From RGIG1828 sp045654685 (GTDB lineage: Bacteria > Bacillota > Clostridia > UMGS1810), in assembly GCA_045654685.1 (NCBI GenBank), contig JAZONV010000034.1:1-64000 (forward strand): a DNA stretch of 64,000 nucleotides, read 5' to 3'. The notes beneath the pieces were generated by a model that worked only from the letters and a program-made list of their open reading frames with translations, searched no databases and was not told where the DNA came from. Every line of letters starts with the position of its first letter. Position 1 is the first letter of the stretch. The position numbers and the translations under genes are program-made. Shown here one piece after another: positions 41,901 to 49,816 of this stretch.

Positions 41901-42322
41901 AAAAGCTGATACTTCTTGGTCGAAGCGAAAGCGGAAAGACCACTCTCACCCAGGTTTTAAAAGGCGAAAAGATAACATATGAGAAAACACAATACATAAA
42001 CTATTATGATTCTCTCATAGACACTCCGGGTGAATATGCAGAAAACAGAGAACTTGGCAGAGCCCTTGCTCTTTATGCATACGAATCCGATGTGTGCGGA
42101 CTTCTTGTTTCCGCCACAGAGCCCTATTGTCTGTTCAGCCCCAACATAACCTGCATGGCAAACAGAGAAGTTATAGGAATTGTCACCAAAATTGACCATC
42201 CCGATGCACGCCCCGATATGGCGGCAAACTGGCTCGAACTTGCAGGGTGTGATAAGATTTTTCTCACAAGTGCAAAGACCGGAGAGGGAATAAAAGAGCT
42301 TTTGGACTATTTAACCAATTAA
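41897..42322 (+). CDS. pduV: EutP/PduV-like small GTPase
   Basis: A 141-residue P-loop protein: Walker A GRSESGKTTL at residues ~8-17, the switch-region DTPGEYAENRE near 42, and the guanine-specificity motif TKID near 100. EutP/PduV proteins associate with the PduU shell face and are implicated in positioning the organelle or in acetate kinase activity. Start taken as ATG 41897, overlapping the pduU stop as ATGA; an ATG at 41879 would add six residues. The next gene starts 143 bases away, behind its own promoter. Confidence 0.9.
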   Translation: MKKLILLGRSESGKTTLTQVLKGEKITYEKTQYINYYDSLIDTPGEYAENRELGRALALYAYESDVCGLLVSATEPYCLFSPNITCMANREVIGIVTKIDHPDARPDMAANWLELAGCDKIFLTSAKTGEGIKELLDYLTN

Positions 42323-42358
42323 ACCGAAGAAAAACAAAGAAATTCCCACAAAATTTGA

Positions 42359-42401
42359 TTGACTTTTGATTAATTGTGTGGTATTATATAATTAATCAAA
42401 A
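42359..42401 (+). promoter_or_regulatory. internal promoter with 12-bp inverted-repeat operator
   Basis: TTGACT (42359-42364), 17-base spacer, TATTAT (42382-42387). The arms TTTTGATTAATT (42364-42375) and AATTAATCAAAA (42390-42401) are exact reverse complements 14 bases apart. They cover the spacer and flank the -10 box. It stands in front of the aldolase gene, inside the microcompartment gene cluster. The DeoR protein encoded at 50.9 kb is the obvious candidate regulator, not proven. Confidence 0.78.
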
Positions 42402-42465
42402 CAAAATAAAACAAAAAACAAAAAAACAAACAAAAGAATTACAAAATAAAAAAGGAGAATGTCAA

Positions 42466-43290
42466 ATGGTATCAGAATTCGAAATTAAAAAACAAATTTG
42501 CGACATTGGCAAAAGAATTTATGACAGACGAATGGTTGCCGCAAATGACGGAAACATTTCCGTAAAAATCAGCGATAATGAATACCTTTGCACACCAACA
42601 GGTGTAAGTAAAGGCTTTATGACTCCTGAGTACATTTGTAAAATTGATGGTGAAGGAAATGTGTTGCAGTCAAACGGCAAATTCAAACCTTCATCCGAAA
42701 TCAAAATGCACCTCAGAGTCTATCAGAAAAGACCCGATGTAAAAGCAGTAGTTCATGCACACCCCATCTATGCAACAAGCTTTGCAATCGCAGGTGTTCC
42801 CCTCACACAGCCCATCATGCCTGAAGCAGTAATCGCTCTCGGCTGTGTGCCAATTGCAGAATACGGCACACCTTCAACAATGGAAATTCCCGATAATGTT
42901 GAAAAATATCTTCCTTATTTTGATGCAGTTCTTCTTGAAAACCACGGAGCTCTGGCATATTCCGATTCTCTTCTTGCTGCATATCACAAGATGGAATCTC
43001 TCGAATTCTATGCAGAACTTCTCTTCCATTCAAGACAGCTTGGCGGTCCCAAGGAATTTGATAAAGAACAGATCAAAAGACTCTATGAAATCAGAAGACA
43101 GTTCGGTCTTCCCGGCAAACATCCTGCTGACCTTTGCCCCAGCGCAAAAAATGGCGGTATGAGCTGTCACTCATGTGGAGTTCCCAGCTGTGCAGCAGCA
43201 GGTGTTAAAACACCTATAACTGCAGATGCTCCCGATGCTGATATGGTAGCAGAAATTACTCGTAAAGTAATGGAAAAACTCGGCAAATAA
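42466..43290 (+). CDS. class II (fuculose/rhamnulose-1-phosphate type) aldolase with C-terminal encapsulation helix
   Basis: A 274-residue zinc aldolase of the FucA/AraD family: N-terminal GNISVKISD, acid residue in PSSEIKMHLRVY, zinc ligands HAH in VVHAHPIYATS near 96 and H in LENHGALAYS near 155. It would split L-fuculose-1-P or L-rhamnulose-1-P into dihydroxyacetone phosphate and L-lactaldehyde. The core ends near residue 215; a Cys-rich linker (SCHSCGVPSCAAAG) and an amphipathic end (DADMVAEITRKVMEKLGK) follow, typical of microcompartment targeting. Start ATG 42466, AAAGGAG 8 bases upstream. The combination with a diol-dehydratase glycyl radical enzyme defines the fucose/rhamnose class of glycyl-radical microcompartments. 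Confidence 0.92.
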   Translation: MVSEFEIKKQICDIGKRIYDRRMVAANDGNISVKISDNEYLCTPTGVSKGFMTPEYICKIDGEGNVLQSNGKFKPSSEIKMHLRVYQKRPDVKAVVHAHPIYATSFAIAGVPLTQPIMPEAVIALGCVPIAEYGTPSTMEIPDNVEKYLPYFDAVLLENHGALAYSDSLLAAYHKMESLEFYAELLFHSRQLGGPKEFDKEQIKRLYEIRRQFGLPGKHPADLCPSAKNGGMSCHSCGVPSCAAAGVKTPITADAPDADMVAEITRKVMEKLGK

Positions 43291-43303
43291 GGCGGGGATG
43301 AAT

Positions 43304-43783
43304 TTGAAAGATAATATTGATTCAATTGTTTCCCAAATTGTAAACGAAGTATCAAAGTCAAATTACAAACGTTCAATCACTCTTTCCCAGGCAAAAAAAC
43401 TCGCCCAAAAGGTTGAGGACAAAGCAAGGGAAATGGGAGTGAATGCGGTGGTTGCCGTATCTGATGTATCAGGCAGACCGGTTTTGGTTGAATGTATGGA
43501 CGATTCCTACATAGCAAGTTATGATGTGGCACTCAACAAGGCATACACAGTTGTAAGCCTCAAAATGTCAACCATAACATTAAAAGGCCTTAGCCAGCCC
43601 GGTGAATCACTCTATGGCATACAGTTCACCAACAACGGACAGATTGTAATCTTTGGCGGTGGCGATCCTTTGTATATAGGCTCACAGCTAATTGGAGGAC
43701 TTGGCGTAAGCGGAGGAACAGAAGAGCAGGATACTGCACTTTCTGCCTACGGCGCAAAAGTTCTCGCTGACATAATAAATTAA
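43304..43783 (+). CDS. PduO C-terminal-like (GlcG/HbpS) protein with targeting helix
   Basis: A 159-residue GlcG/HbpS-domain protein: ITLSQAKKLAQKVEDKAREM, VVAVSDVSGRPVLVECMDD and KAYTVVSLKMST ... GGLGVSGGTEEQD are family features. This domain binds haem or corrinoid-like ligands in some members and forms the C-terminal part of PduO, but the adenosyltransferase domain of PduO is absent, which fits a B12-free pathway. Residues ~2-15 (DNIDSIVSQIVNEV) form an amphipathic helix like the encapsulation peptides of neighbours. TTG 43304 is chosen because GGGG lies 6 bases upstream; ATG 43298 touches that site directly. Confidence 0.82.
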   Translation: MKDNIDSIVSQIVNEVSKSNYKRSITLSQAKKLAQKVEDKAREMGVNAVVAVSDVSGRPVLVECMDDSYIASYDVALNKAYTVVSLKMSTITLKGLSQPGESLYGIQFTNNGQIVIFGGGDPLYIGSQLIGGLGVSGGTEEQDTALSAYGAKVLADIIN

Positions 43784-43800
43784 TAAAGGAGATGACAAGC

Positions 43801-45000
43801 ATGAACAGTAATGAAATCGAAGCTATTGTAAAGCAGGTCATTGCAGGTCTTGCAAACGGCGATGCTCCAAAAGCTTCCAAAGCGGCAGGTCCAATCCCCG
43901 CTACATCAAATGTTGCAATGCTTACAGCTCTTGAACATTATGACATAAAACAGTTCCCCATCCCTGAACTTGGCGATGACGACATCTTGGTTAAAGTTGA
44001 AGGTTGTGGTGTTTGCGGTACAGACGCTCACGAATTCAAACGTGATCCATTCGGTCTCATTCCCGTAGTTCTCGGTCATGAAGGAACCGGTGAAATTGTT
44101 AAAATGGGCAAGAATGTAAAGAAAGACAGCGCAGGTAAACCCCTTAACATTGGTGACAAAGTTGTTACATGTATGATTTTCAAAGATGATCCCAATGTTA
44201 CAATGTTTGACCTTAACAAACAGAATGTAGGTGACGGTGCAGAAGTTTATGGTCTTATCCCTGACGATGACATTCACCTCAACGGTTGGTTCGCAGATTA
44301 CATAGTAGTAAGAGGCGGTTCAACAATATTCAATGTAAGTGATCTTGATCTTGACAGCCGTATTCTCATCGAACCCTGTGCGGTTCTTATCCACGCTGTT
44401 GAAAGAGCAAAGACCACAGGAATTCTTAAGTTCAACTCAAGAGTTGTTGTTCAGGGTTGCGGACCTATCGGTCTTATCTGTATAGCAATTCTTCGTACAA
44501 TGGGTATAGAAAATATCGTTGCAGTTGACGGTCAGGAAATGCGTCTTTCCTTTGCAAAGGAAATGGGTGCAGACAAGAGCGTTAACTTCACACAGCATAA
44601 AGGCGTTGAAGCCCTTGCTGATGCAGTTAAAGATGCTTTCGGCGGATACGAAGCAGACTTTGCTTTCCAGTGCACAGGTTCACCTGTTGCTCATGCCAAC
44701 ATCTATAAGTTCATCAGAAAAGGCGGCGGACTTTGTGAACTTGGTTTCTTTATCAATGGTGGAGATGCAACAATCAATCCTCACTTTGATATATGCTCAA
44801 AGGAAATCACAACTGTAGGCTCATGGGTATATACCTTAAGAGACTATGCAACAACATTTGATTTCCTCAAACGTGCAAAAGCGATTGGTATTCCTCTCGC
44901 AAAACTTATCACTCACAGATATCCGCTCTCAAAAATCAATGAGGCACACGAGACTAACCTTAAGATGGAAGGTCTTAAAATAGCAATCATCAACGAATAA
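43801..45000 (+). CDS. microcompartment-associated zinc alcohol dehydrogenase (medium-chain)
   Basis: A 399-residue MDR-family dehydrogenase. An N-terminal amphipathic helix (NSNEIEAIVKQVIAGLANG) and a Pro/Ala linker precede the enzyme, a classical encapsulation peptide. Catalytic zinc ligands are in GCGVCGTDAHEFK and LGHEGTGEI; the usual four-Cys structural zinc loop is replaced by an insert (DDPNVTMFDLNKQNVGDG). The Rossmann motif is QGCGPIGLICIA. Likely reduces propionaldehyde to propanol or lactaldehyde to propanediol, recycling NADH inside the shell; iron-dependent PduQ is the usual enzyme, so this is an alternative. Start ATG 43801, 9 bases after AAAGGAG. Confidence 0.88.
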   Translation: MNSNEIEAIVKQVIAGLANGDAPKASKAAGPIPATSNVAMLTALEHYDIKQFPIPELGDDDILVKVEGCGVCGTDAHEFKRDPFGLIPVVLGHEGTGEIVKMGKNVKKDSAGKPLNIGDKVVTCMIFKDDPNVTMFDLNKQNVGDGAEVYGLIPDDDIHLNGWFADYIVVRGGSTIFNVSDLDLDSRILIEPCAVLIHAVERAKTTGILKFNSRVVVQGCGPIGLICIAILRTMGIENIVAVDGQEMRLSFAKEMGADKSVNFTQHKGVEALADAVKDAFGGYEADFAFQCTGSPVAHANIYKFIRKGGGLCELGFFINGGDATINPHFDICSKEITTVGSWVYTLRDYATTFDFLKRAKAIGIPLAKLITHRYPLSKINEAHETNLKMEGLKIAIINE

Positions 45001-45033
45001 AAAATTATAAAATATTAATTGGAGGTTTTAATC

Positions 45034-45312
45034 ATGGCTCAGGAAGCATTAGGTATGGTAGAAACAAGAGGTTTGGTAGCTGCAATTGAAGCTGCCGATG
45101 CAATGCTCAAAGCAGCAAACGTAGTACTCGTTGGAACAGAAAAAATTGGTTCCGGACTCGTAAGTGTTATGGTAAGAGGTGACGTTGGAGCAGTTAACGC
45201 TGCAGTTCAGGCAGGTGGAGCAACAGCTGCTAAACTTGGTGAAATCATCGCTACACACGTTATTCCCAGACCCCACACAGATGTTGAAAAAATATTACCT
45301 ACATTAGGTTAA
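45034..45312 (+). CDS. microcompartment shell hexamer protein, PduA/PduJ type
   Basis: A 92-residue single-domain BMC-H protein: EALGMVETRGLVAAIEAADAML (in part), pore loop TEKIGSGLVSVMVRGDVGAV and THVIPRPHTDVEKILP. Hexamers tile the shell facets; the KIGSG loop lines a small polar pore as in PduA, which passes propanediol. Ribosome site GGAGG, 9 bases before ATG 45034. The next gene repeats this sequence with three amino acid changes behind a long extension, so a tandem duplication has occurred. Confidence 0.96.
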   Translation: MAQEALGMVETRGLVAAIEAADAMLKAANVVLVGTEKIGSGLVSVMVRGDVGAVNAAVQAGGATAAKLGEIIATHVIPRPHTDVEKILPTLG

Positions 45313-45324
45313 TAGGTGATATAT

Positions 45325-45732
45325 ATGGCACAGAAAAAAACAAGCGCAAAAGCAAGTGCTAAAACAACAAAAGAAGTACCTGTAAAAGAAAAAGCGGTAC
45401 TTGAAACAAAAGTAGAAAAAGAAGTTAAAGCAGAAAAAAAGGAGGAAGTAAAAATGGCACAGGAAGCATTAGGTATGGTAGAAACAAGAGGTTTGGTAGC
45501 TGCAATTGAAGCTGCTGATGCAATGCTCAAAGCTGCAAACGTTGTACTTGTTGGAACAGAAAAAATCGGTTCCGGACTCGTAAGCGTAATGGTAAGAGGT
45601 GATGTAGGTGCTGTTAACGCTGCAGTTCAGGCTGGTGGCACAACTGCTGCTAAACTCGGCGAAATCATCGCTACACACGTTATTCCCAGACCCCACGCTG
45701 ATGTTGAAAAAATTCTGCCTACTCTTAAATAA
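45325..45732 (+). CDS. BMC-H shell protein with Lys/Glu-rich N-terminal extension and internal start
   Basis: A 135-residue protein if begun at ATG 45325. Residues 1-43 are a charged, low-complexity extension (QKKTSAKASAKTTKEVPVKE, then alternating Lys/Glu/Val stretches). From residue 44 it is a complete PduA-type hexamer domain nearly identical to the preceding gene (three differences in 92 residues). A perfect GGAGG at 45441-45445 lies 8 bases before an in-frame ATG at 45454, and that internal signal is stronger than the outer one (TAGGTG). Two products, with and without the tail, are therefore likely. In PduA-type hexamers the termini face the concave side, so the tail may project from the shell. 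Confidence 0.88.
   Translation: MAQKKTSAKASAKTTKEVPVKEKAVLETKVEKEVKAEKKEEVKMAQEALGMVETRGLVAAIEAADAMLKAANVVLVGTEKIGSGLVSVMVRGDVGAVNAAVQAGGTTAAKLGEIIATHVIPRPHADVEKILPTLK
45441..45456 (+). promoter_or_regulatory. internal ribosome site and start codon inside the extended BMC-H gene
   Basis: GGAGG followed at 8 bases by an in-frame ATG (45454). Translation from here gives a standard 92-residue BMC-H with the same first residues (MAQEALG) as the upstream paralogue. Confidence 0.75.
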
Positions 45733-45768
45733 TTAAGTAGTCGGAAAAGATTAGCGAAAAGAATCATT

Positions 45769-45797
45769 CCCGGGCAGTCCCGAAAGGGACTGTCAGG
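45769..45797 (+). promoter_or_regulatory. GC-rich intercistronic hairpin after the BMC-H pair
   Basis: GCAGTCCC and GGGACTGT pair around GAAA, extended by CCC/GGG at the base. No long T run follows at once (TTTGGATTTTTT is 3' of it). A stability or processing element that keeps the highly expressed hexamer message is plausible; partial termination is the alternative. Confidence 0.5.
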
Positions 45798-45826
45798 GTT
45801 TGGATTTTTTGAAAGGAGAACTTTCT

Positions 45827-46078
45827 ATGATCATAGGTAAAGTTACCGGAAGCGTAGTTTCCACAAGAAAAAATGAAAACCTTGTAGGAAACAAGTTTAT
45901 GATTGTAAAACCCATTGAAGAAATGGGAATCAGTCACACAATAGTGGCAATAGATAATGTTGGTGCAGGAATCGGAGAAATCGTTCTTGTGGCAACCGGA
46001 AGTGCGGCAAGAATTGGCTGCGGTCAGTCAACATCACCTGTAGATGCAGCAATTGTCGGTATAGTAGACGAACTTTAA
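45827..46078 (+). CDS. pduN: microcompartment vertex protein (EutN/PduN/CcmL, BMC-P)
   Basis: An 83-residue pentamer-forming vertex protein: IIGKVTGSVVSTRKNENLVG, MIVKPIE, VAIDNVGAGIGEIVLVATGSAAR and the end PVDAAIVGIVDEL are family hallmarks. Five-fold assemblies cap the corners of the shell. It is the only BMC-P gene in the locus. Start ATG 45827, with GAAAGGAG 8 bases upstream; the open frame extends back to 45800 without need. Confidence 0.95.
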   Translation: MIIGKVTGSVVSTRKNENLVGNKFMIVKPIEEMGISHTIVAIDNVGAGIGEIVLVATGSAARIGCGQSTSPVDAAIVGIVDEL

Positions 46079-46118
46079 TTTAACACATATGACAAAGTAG
46101 GGAAGGAGAAGGATTGAT

Positions 46119-47456
46119 TTGACCATAGAAAAACTTTCCGGGATAATGAAATCCCACGGCATAATCGGCGCCGGTGGTGCAGGTTTTCCGTCCGGAACAA
46201 AACTAAACAGTAATGCTGACACCATAATATTAAACTGTGCGGAATGTGAACCTTTGTTCAAACTTCACAGACAACTTCTCGCAACCTACACATTCGAAAT
46301 TATGACGGCACTTTCTTATGTAAAAGAAGCCGTTGGAGCAAAACAGGTTATAGTAGCTCTTAAACCTTCCTATAAGGAAGCAATTGATAAGGTAGAATAT
46401 TATATTCCCTCATTTAATGATTTCAGAATATCCCTCCTGCCCAAAGCATATCCGGTGGGAGATGAAATAATTCTTATATACGAGACAATCGGCAGAGTTG
46501 TTAAGCCGGGCAAACTCCCGATTACCGAAGGAGTTATAGTATATAACGTAGAAACAATGCTCAATACCTACTACGCAATAGAGGAAGACAAGAATGTAAC
46601 GGATAAATATATCACCATAACAGGTGAAATAGAAAATCCCGGCACATTCAAAGTTCCCGTGGGTATCACAGTCAAAGAAGCAGTAGCCTTAACAGGCGGC
46701 GAAAAACATGAGGACTGTATGTATCTTGGCGGTGGTCTTATGACCGGAAATATTGTAGCGGCAAATGATGTTGTAACAAAAAAACTCAATGCCATACTGG
46801 TACTTCCCAAAAACAGTCCCATAATTCAGAAAAGACTTGCCAAGACAAACATCAATCTGCAAAGAGCAATGAGCAGTTGTTGTCAATGTCGTTCATGTAC
46901 AGACCTTTGTTCAAGACATCTTCTCGGATATCCCATAGAACCCCATCTTTTTATGAGAGCGGTTTCAAAAGGCATGACATCCGATACAGAAGCTGTCATA
47001 AATTCAATGTATTGCTCACAATGCGGTCTTTGCGAACTATATTCCTGTCCCCAGGATTTGTCACCGAGAGCACTCATCGGAAAGGTGAGAGACGAACTTC
47101 GAAAAAACAAAGTTCCTGCTCCGCAAACTCCTGCTTTTACGGGAGTTTCATCCGACAGAGAATATAAGCAGGTTCAGATGGGACGTCTTCGTTCACGTCT
47201 TGGAGTTACAAACTATTATGTACCTGCAACACTCGATGAAAAAGAACATATCTTCAAAGAAGTTAAAATACCAATGAATCAGCACATCGGTCCTCCGGCA
47301 GTTCCGGTTGTAAAAAAAGGTGATGCTGTAAAAAAGGGACAACTGATTGGCTCAACCGAGGGAAAACTTGGTAGTGACATTCACTCGTCCATTGACGGAA
47401 AAGTAATGGCAGTAACAGATATGTATGTAATAATCAAAAGGAGGTCAGATAAATAA
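46119..47456 (+). CDS. pduS: PduS-like flavin/iron-sulfur NADH oxidoreductase
   Basis: A 445-residue RnfC/Nuo51-like protein: the glycine-rich nucleotide loop GAGGAGFPSGTK at residues ~17-28, the flavin domain ending near 200 (EGVIVYNVETM), a SLBB segment (ITGEIENPGTFKVPVGITV, in part), and two 4Fe-4S motifs C-x2-C-x2-C-x3-C (CCQCRSCTDLC) and CSQCGLCELYSCP. A C-terminal RnfC barrel-like segment (KGDAVKKGQLIGSTEGKLG) follows. PduS in B12 pathways keeps cobalamin reduced; in this B12-free locus it more likely moves electrons between NADH and another carrier, perhaps through the PduT shell pore. Start TTG, AAGGAGAAGG upstream. Confidence 0.92.
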   Translation: MTIEKLSGIMKSHGIIGAGGAGFPSGTKLNSNADTIILNCAECEPLFKLHRQLLATYTFEIMTALSYVKEAVGAKQVIVALKPSYKEAIDKVEYYIPSFNDFRISLLPKAYPVGDEIILIYETIGRVVKPGKLPITEGVIVYNVETMLNTYYAIEEDKNVTDKYITITGEIENPGTFKVPVGITVKEAVALTGGEKHEDCMYLGGGLMTGNIVAANDVVTKKLNAILVLPKNSPIIQKRLAKTNINLQRAMSSCCQCRSCTDLCSRHLLGYPIEPHLFMRAVSKGMTSDTEAVINSMYCSQCGLCELYSCPQDLSPRALIGKVRDELRKNKVPAPQTPAFTGVSSDREYKQVQMGRLRSRLGVTNYYVPATLDEKEHIFKEVKIPMNQHIGPPAVPVVKKGDAVKKGQLIGSTEGKLGSDIHSSIDGKVMAVTDMYVIIKRRSDK

Positions 47457-48004
47457 TGAGTAAAGCACTTGCAATGGTGGAATATCTCACAGTATCCACA
47501 GGAATAACTGCGGCAGACTCAATGGTAAAAACTGCAAATGTCGAACTGATTGAGGCTCATGTTGTCTGTCCCGGTAAATACATTGCCCTCATTCAGGGTG
47601 AACTCAGTGCGGTAACAGCCGCAGTTGACAACGCTAAAACCATGTATGGGTCAAAGCTTGTTGATTCGTTCGTTCTCGGCAATCCCGATGAATCAATTTT
47701 CCCTGCCATCTATGGCTCAACCGATGTTAAAAATCCATCGGCACTTGGGGTTTTTGAAACCTATAGTGCAGCTTCAATAATTGTTGCGGCAGATATTGCA
47801 TCGAAAACCGCAGAGGTAGAACTTGTAGAGCTGAGAATTGCCAAAGGTATGTGCGGAAAATCATATATGCTCATAACCGGTGAGGTTTCAGCGGTTCAGG
47901 CATCAATAGATACAGTAAAAGAAAGACTCAAAGAATCTTCAATGTATCTCGACAGTTCCGTAATAGCAAATCCGGACAAGGAAACCTGGCACAATATTAT
48001 GTAA
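47456..48004 (+). CDS. pduT: tandem-domain shell protein BMC-T, PduT type
   Basis: A 182-residue protein with two BMC domains (residues ~4-90 and ~95-180): ALAMVEYLTVSTGITAADSM and ALGVFETYSAASIIVAADIA are the equivalent starts. C38 in HVVCPGKYIAL sits in the pore loop of the first domain at the same number as the cysteine of Salmonella PduT that binds a 4Fe-4S cluster at the trimer axis. It probably conducts electrons across the shell, and the adjacent PduS-like gene is the expected partner. The gene overlaps pduS by one base. AGGAGG ribosome site. Confidence 0.94.
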   Translation: MSKALAMVEYLTVSTGITAADSMVKTANVELIEAHVVCPGKYIALIQGELSAVTAAVDNAKTMYGSKLVDSFVLGNPDESIFPAIYGSTDVKNPSALGVFETYSAASIIVAADIASKTAEVELVELRIAKGMCGKSYMLITGEVSAVQASIDTVKERLKESSMYLDSSVIANPDKETWHNIM

Positions 48005-48040
48005 TAAATTTTCTATAATATATATTTAAGAGGTGTAATT

Positions 48041-49435
48041 ATGTTAGACGAAAAGTATATCAGTCAGTTAGTTGAAAGCGTAATTAAAAATATTTCCTCA
48101 GGCGACACAAAACCCGCAGGCAATCAGCTTGGAGTTTTTGATACAATGGAGGAAGCACTTGAAGCCGTAAAGAAAGCATATAAACTCTATAGAGGCTATA
48201 GTGTTGAGCAGAGAGAAAAAATGATTTCCAACATTCGCCGTCTCACTTTGGAAGAAGCTGAAGTTATGGCTCGCATGGGTGTAGAAGAAACAGGAATGGG
48301 AAGAGTTTCCGATAAAATCATCAAGCATCAGCTTGTTGCCAACAAAACCCCCGGAACTGAAGATCTCCGTCCTGAAGTTATGACAGGTGATCAGGGTCTT
48401 ACCTTGGTTGAAATGGCTCCCTATGGAATCATAGGAAGTATCACTCCTTCCACAAACCCAAGTGAAACAGTTATCTGTAACTCAATGGGTATGATTGCAG
48501 GCGGAAACGCAGTAGTATTTAACCCTCATCCCAATGCATGCAAAGTTGCAAACTATGCAGTTGACCTTGTAAACAGAGCAATCCGTGAAGCAGGCGGACC
48601 TGACAATCTCGTTGTTTCTGTTAAGAAACCCACAATGGACACATCAAAAATGATGATGGAATGTCCCGATGTTAAAATGCTTGTTGCAACAGGCGGTCCC
48701 GGAGTTGTAAGAACACTTCTTTCTTCCGGTAAAAAAGCAATCGGTGCAGGTGCAGGTAACCCACCTGTTATTGTTGATGACACAGCAGACATCAAAAAAG
48801 CTGCAATAGATATTGTAAACGGATCAAGTTTTGATAACAATCTTCCCTGTATCGCAGAGAAAGAATGTTTTGCATTTGATTCAATTGCAGATGAACTCAT
48901 TGACAACATGACCAAAAACGGTGCATATCTCATAAAAGGAGATATGGTAGATAAACTCGTTAAAATCGCGCTTGTTGAGAAAAACGGTAAGTATGATATA
49001 AATAAAAAATGGGTTGGCAAAGATGCAGGTCTTTTCTTAAGAGAACTCGGAATCAATGCAGATCCCAGACTTATCATCTGTGAAACAAGCGAAAATCATC
49101 CTTTCGTTCAGGTTGAAATGATGATGCCAATTCTTCCCATTGTCAGAGTTTCCAACATAGAAGAAGCTATTGACATGGCTGTAAAGGCAGAACACGGATG
49201 CAGACATTCTGCACACATTCACTCCAAAAATGTGGATAGACTCACAGCATTTGCAAGAGCGGTTGAAACCACAATTTTTGTTAAAAACGCTCCCTCTTAT
49301 GCAGGAATCGGTGCAGGCGGTGAGGGTTATACAACCTTTACAATTGCAGGCCCCACAGGTGAAGGTATCACAGCAGCACATTCATTCACACGTCAGAGAA
49401 GATGTGTAATGGCAGACGGACTTCACATTGTATAA
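48041..49435 (+). CDS. pduP: CoA-acylating propionaldehyde dehydrogenase with encapsulation peptide
   Basis: A 464-residue aldehyde dehydrogenase of the PduP/EutE group. The N-terminal amphipathic helix (EKYISQLVESVIKNI, residues ~4-18) and Gly/Pro linker target it to the shell. Catalytic cysteine C270 lies in NNLPCIAEKE, with GAGAGNPPVIVDD and PYGIIGSITPSTNP as CoA and NAD contacts. It oxidises propionaldehyde to propionyl-CoA with NAD+. Ribosome site GAGGTG, 8-9 bases before the ATG. Gap of 36 bases to the PduT gene. Confidence 0.95.
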   Translation: MLDEKYISQLVESVIKNISSGDTKPAGNQLGVFDTMEEALEAVKKAYKLYRGYSVEQREKMISNIRRLTLEEAEVMARMGVEETGMGRVSDKIIKHQLVANKTPGTEDLRPEVMTGDQGLTLVEMAPYGIIGSITPSTNPSETVICNSMGMIAGGNAVVFNPHPNACKVANYAVDLVNRAIREAGGPDNLVVSVKKPTMDTSKMMMECPDVKMLVATGGPGVVRTLLSSGKKAIGAGAGNPPVIVDDTADIKKAAIDIVNGSSFDNNLPCIAEKECFAFDSIADELIDNMTKNGAYLIKGDMVDKLVKIALVEKNGKYDINKKWVGKDAGLFLRELGINADPRLIICETSENHPFVQVEMMMPILPIVRVSNIEEAIDMAVKAEHGCRHSAHIHSKNVDRLTAFARAVETTIFVKNAPSYAGIGAGGEGYTTFTIAGPTGEGITAAHSFTRQRRCVMADGLHIV

Positions 49436-49459
49436 TACAAAAACAAATGAGGTGTTCAC

Positions 49460-49816
49460 ATGAAAGCACTTGGAATGATAGAAGTATATAGCTTTACCAC
49501 AGCTGTTAAAGTTGCAGACGTTGCAGCAAAAGCGGCTGACGTAAAAATTATAGCATTTGACCGAAATCGTCCCTTCAATCCCGGATTTCCCGTACCACTC
49601 ATCATGGAAGTGAAGATGGAAGGCGAGGTTGCAGCAGTTGAAGCGGCACTTGACGCGGCAGTAAGCTATGCAAAATCAAAAGACAGATACATAGTCCATC
49701 ACATAATTCCCCGTCCCGCAGAGACTGTGGAAAAGATGGCATACCTTATGGATATTAATAAGGACAAATATAACAAAAAGCTTCCCAAAAGCTTTTTAGG
49801 TAAGGAGGATAAGTGA
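49460..49816 (+). CDS. BMC-H shell protein with enlarged, proline-rich pore loop
   Basis: A 118-residue BMC-H protein: KALGMIEVYSFTTAVKVADVA at the start, GEVAAVEAALDAAVSYAK later and HHIIPRPAETVEKM near the end. Where PduA-type hexamers have the short pore loop TEKIGSG, this one has FDRNRPFNPGFPVPLIM, an insertion of about seven residues with three prolines. The pore must differ from that of the other hexamers, and may be occluded or lined by aromatics. The C-terminus is also extended (~20 residues, Lys-rich). Ribosome site GAGGTG. It overlaps the next gene by one base. Confidence 0.9.
   Translation: MKALGMIEVYSFTTAVKVADVAAKAADVKIIAFDRNRPFNPGFPVPLIMEVKMEGEVAAVEAALDAAVSYAKSKDRYIVHHIIPRPAETVEKMAYLMDINKDKYNKKLPKSFLGKEDK

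Noticed and set aside
43304..43783. PduO cobalamin adenosyltransferase
   Set aside because: Only the GlcG/HbpS-like C-terminal domain is present; the adenosyltransferase domain is missing, so no B12 role is implied.
48553..49077. 174-codon minus-strand ORF in the aldehyde dehydrogenase gene
   Set aside because: Antisense shadow of a clear PduP; no ribosome site and no recognisable domain.
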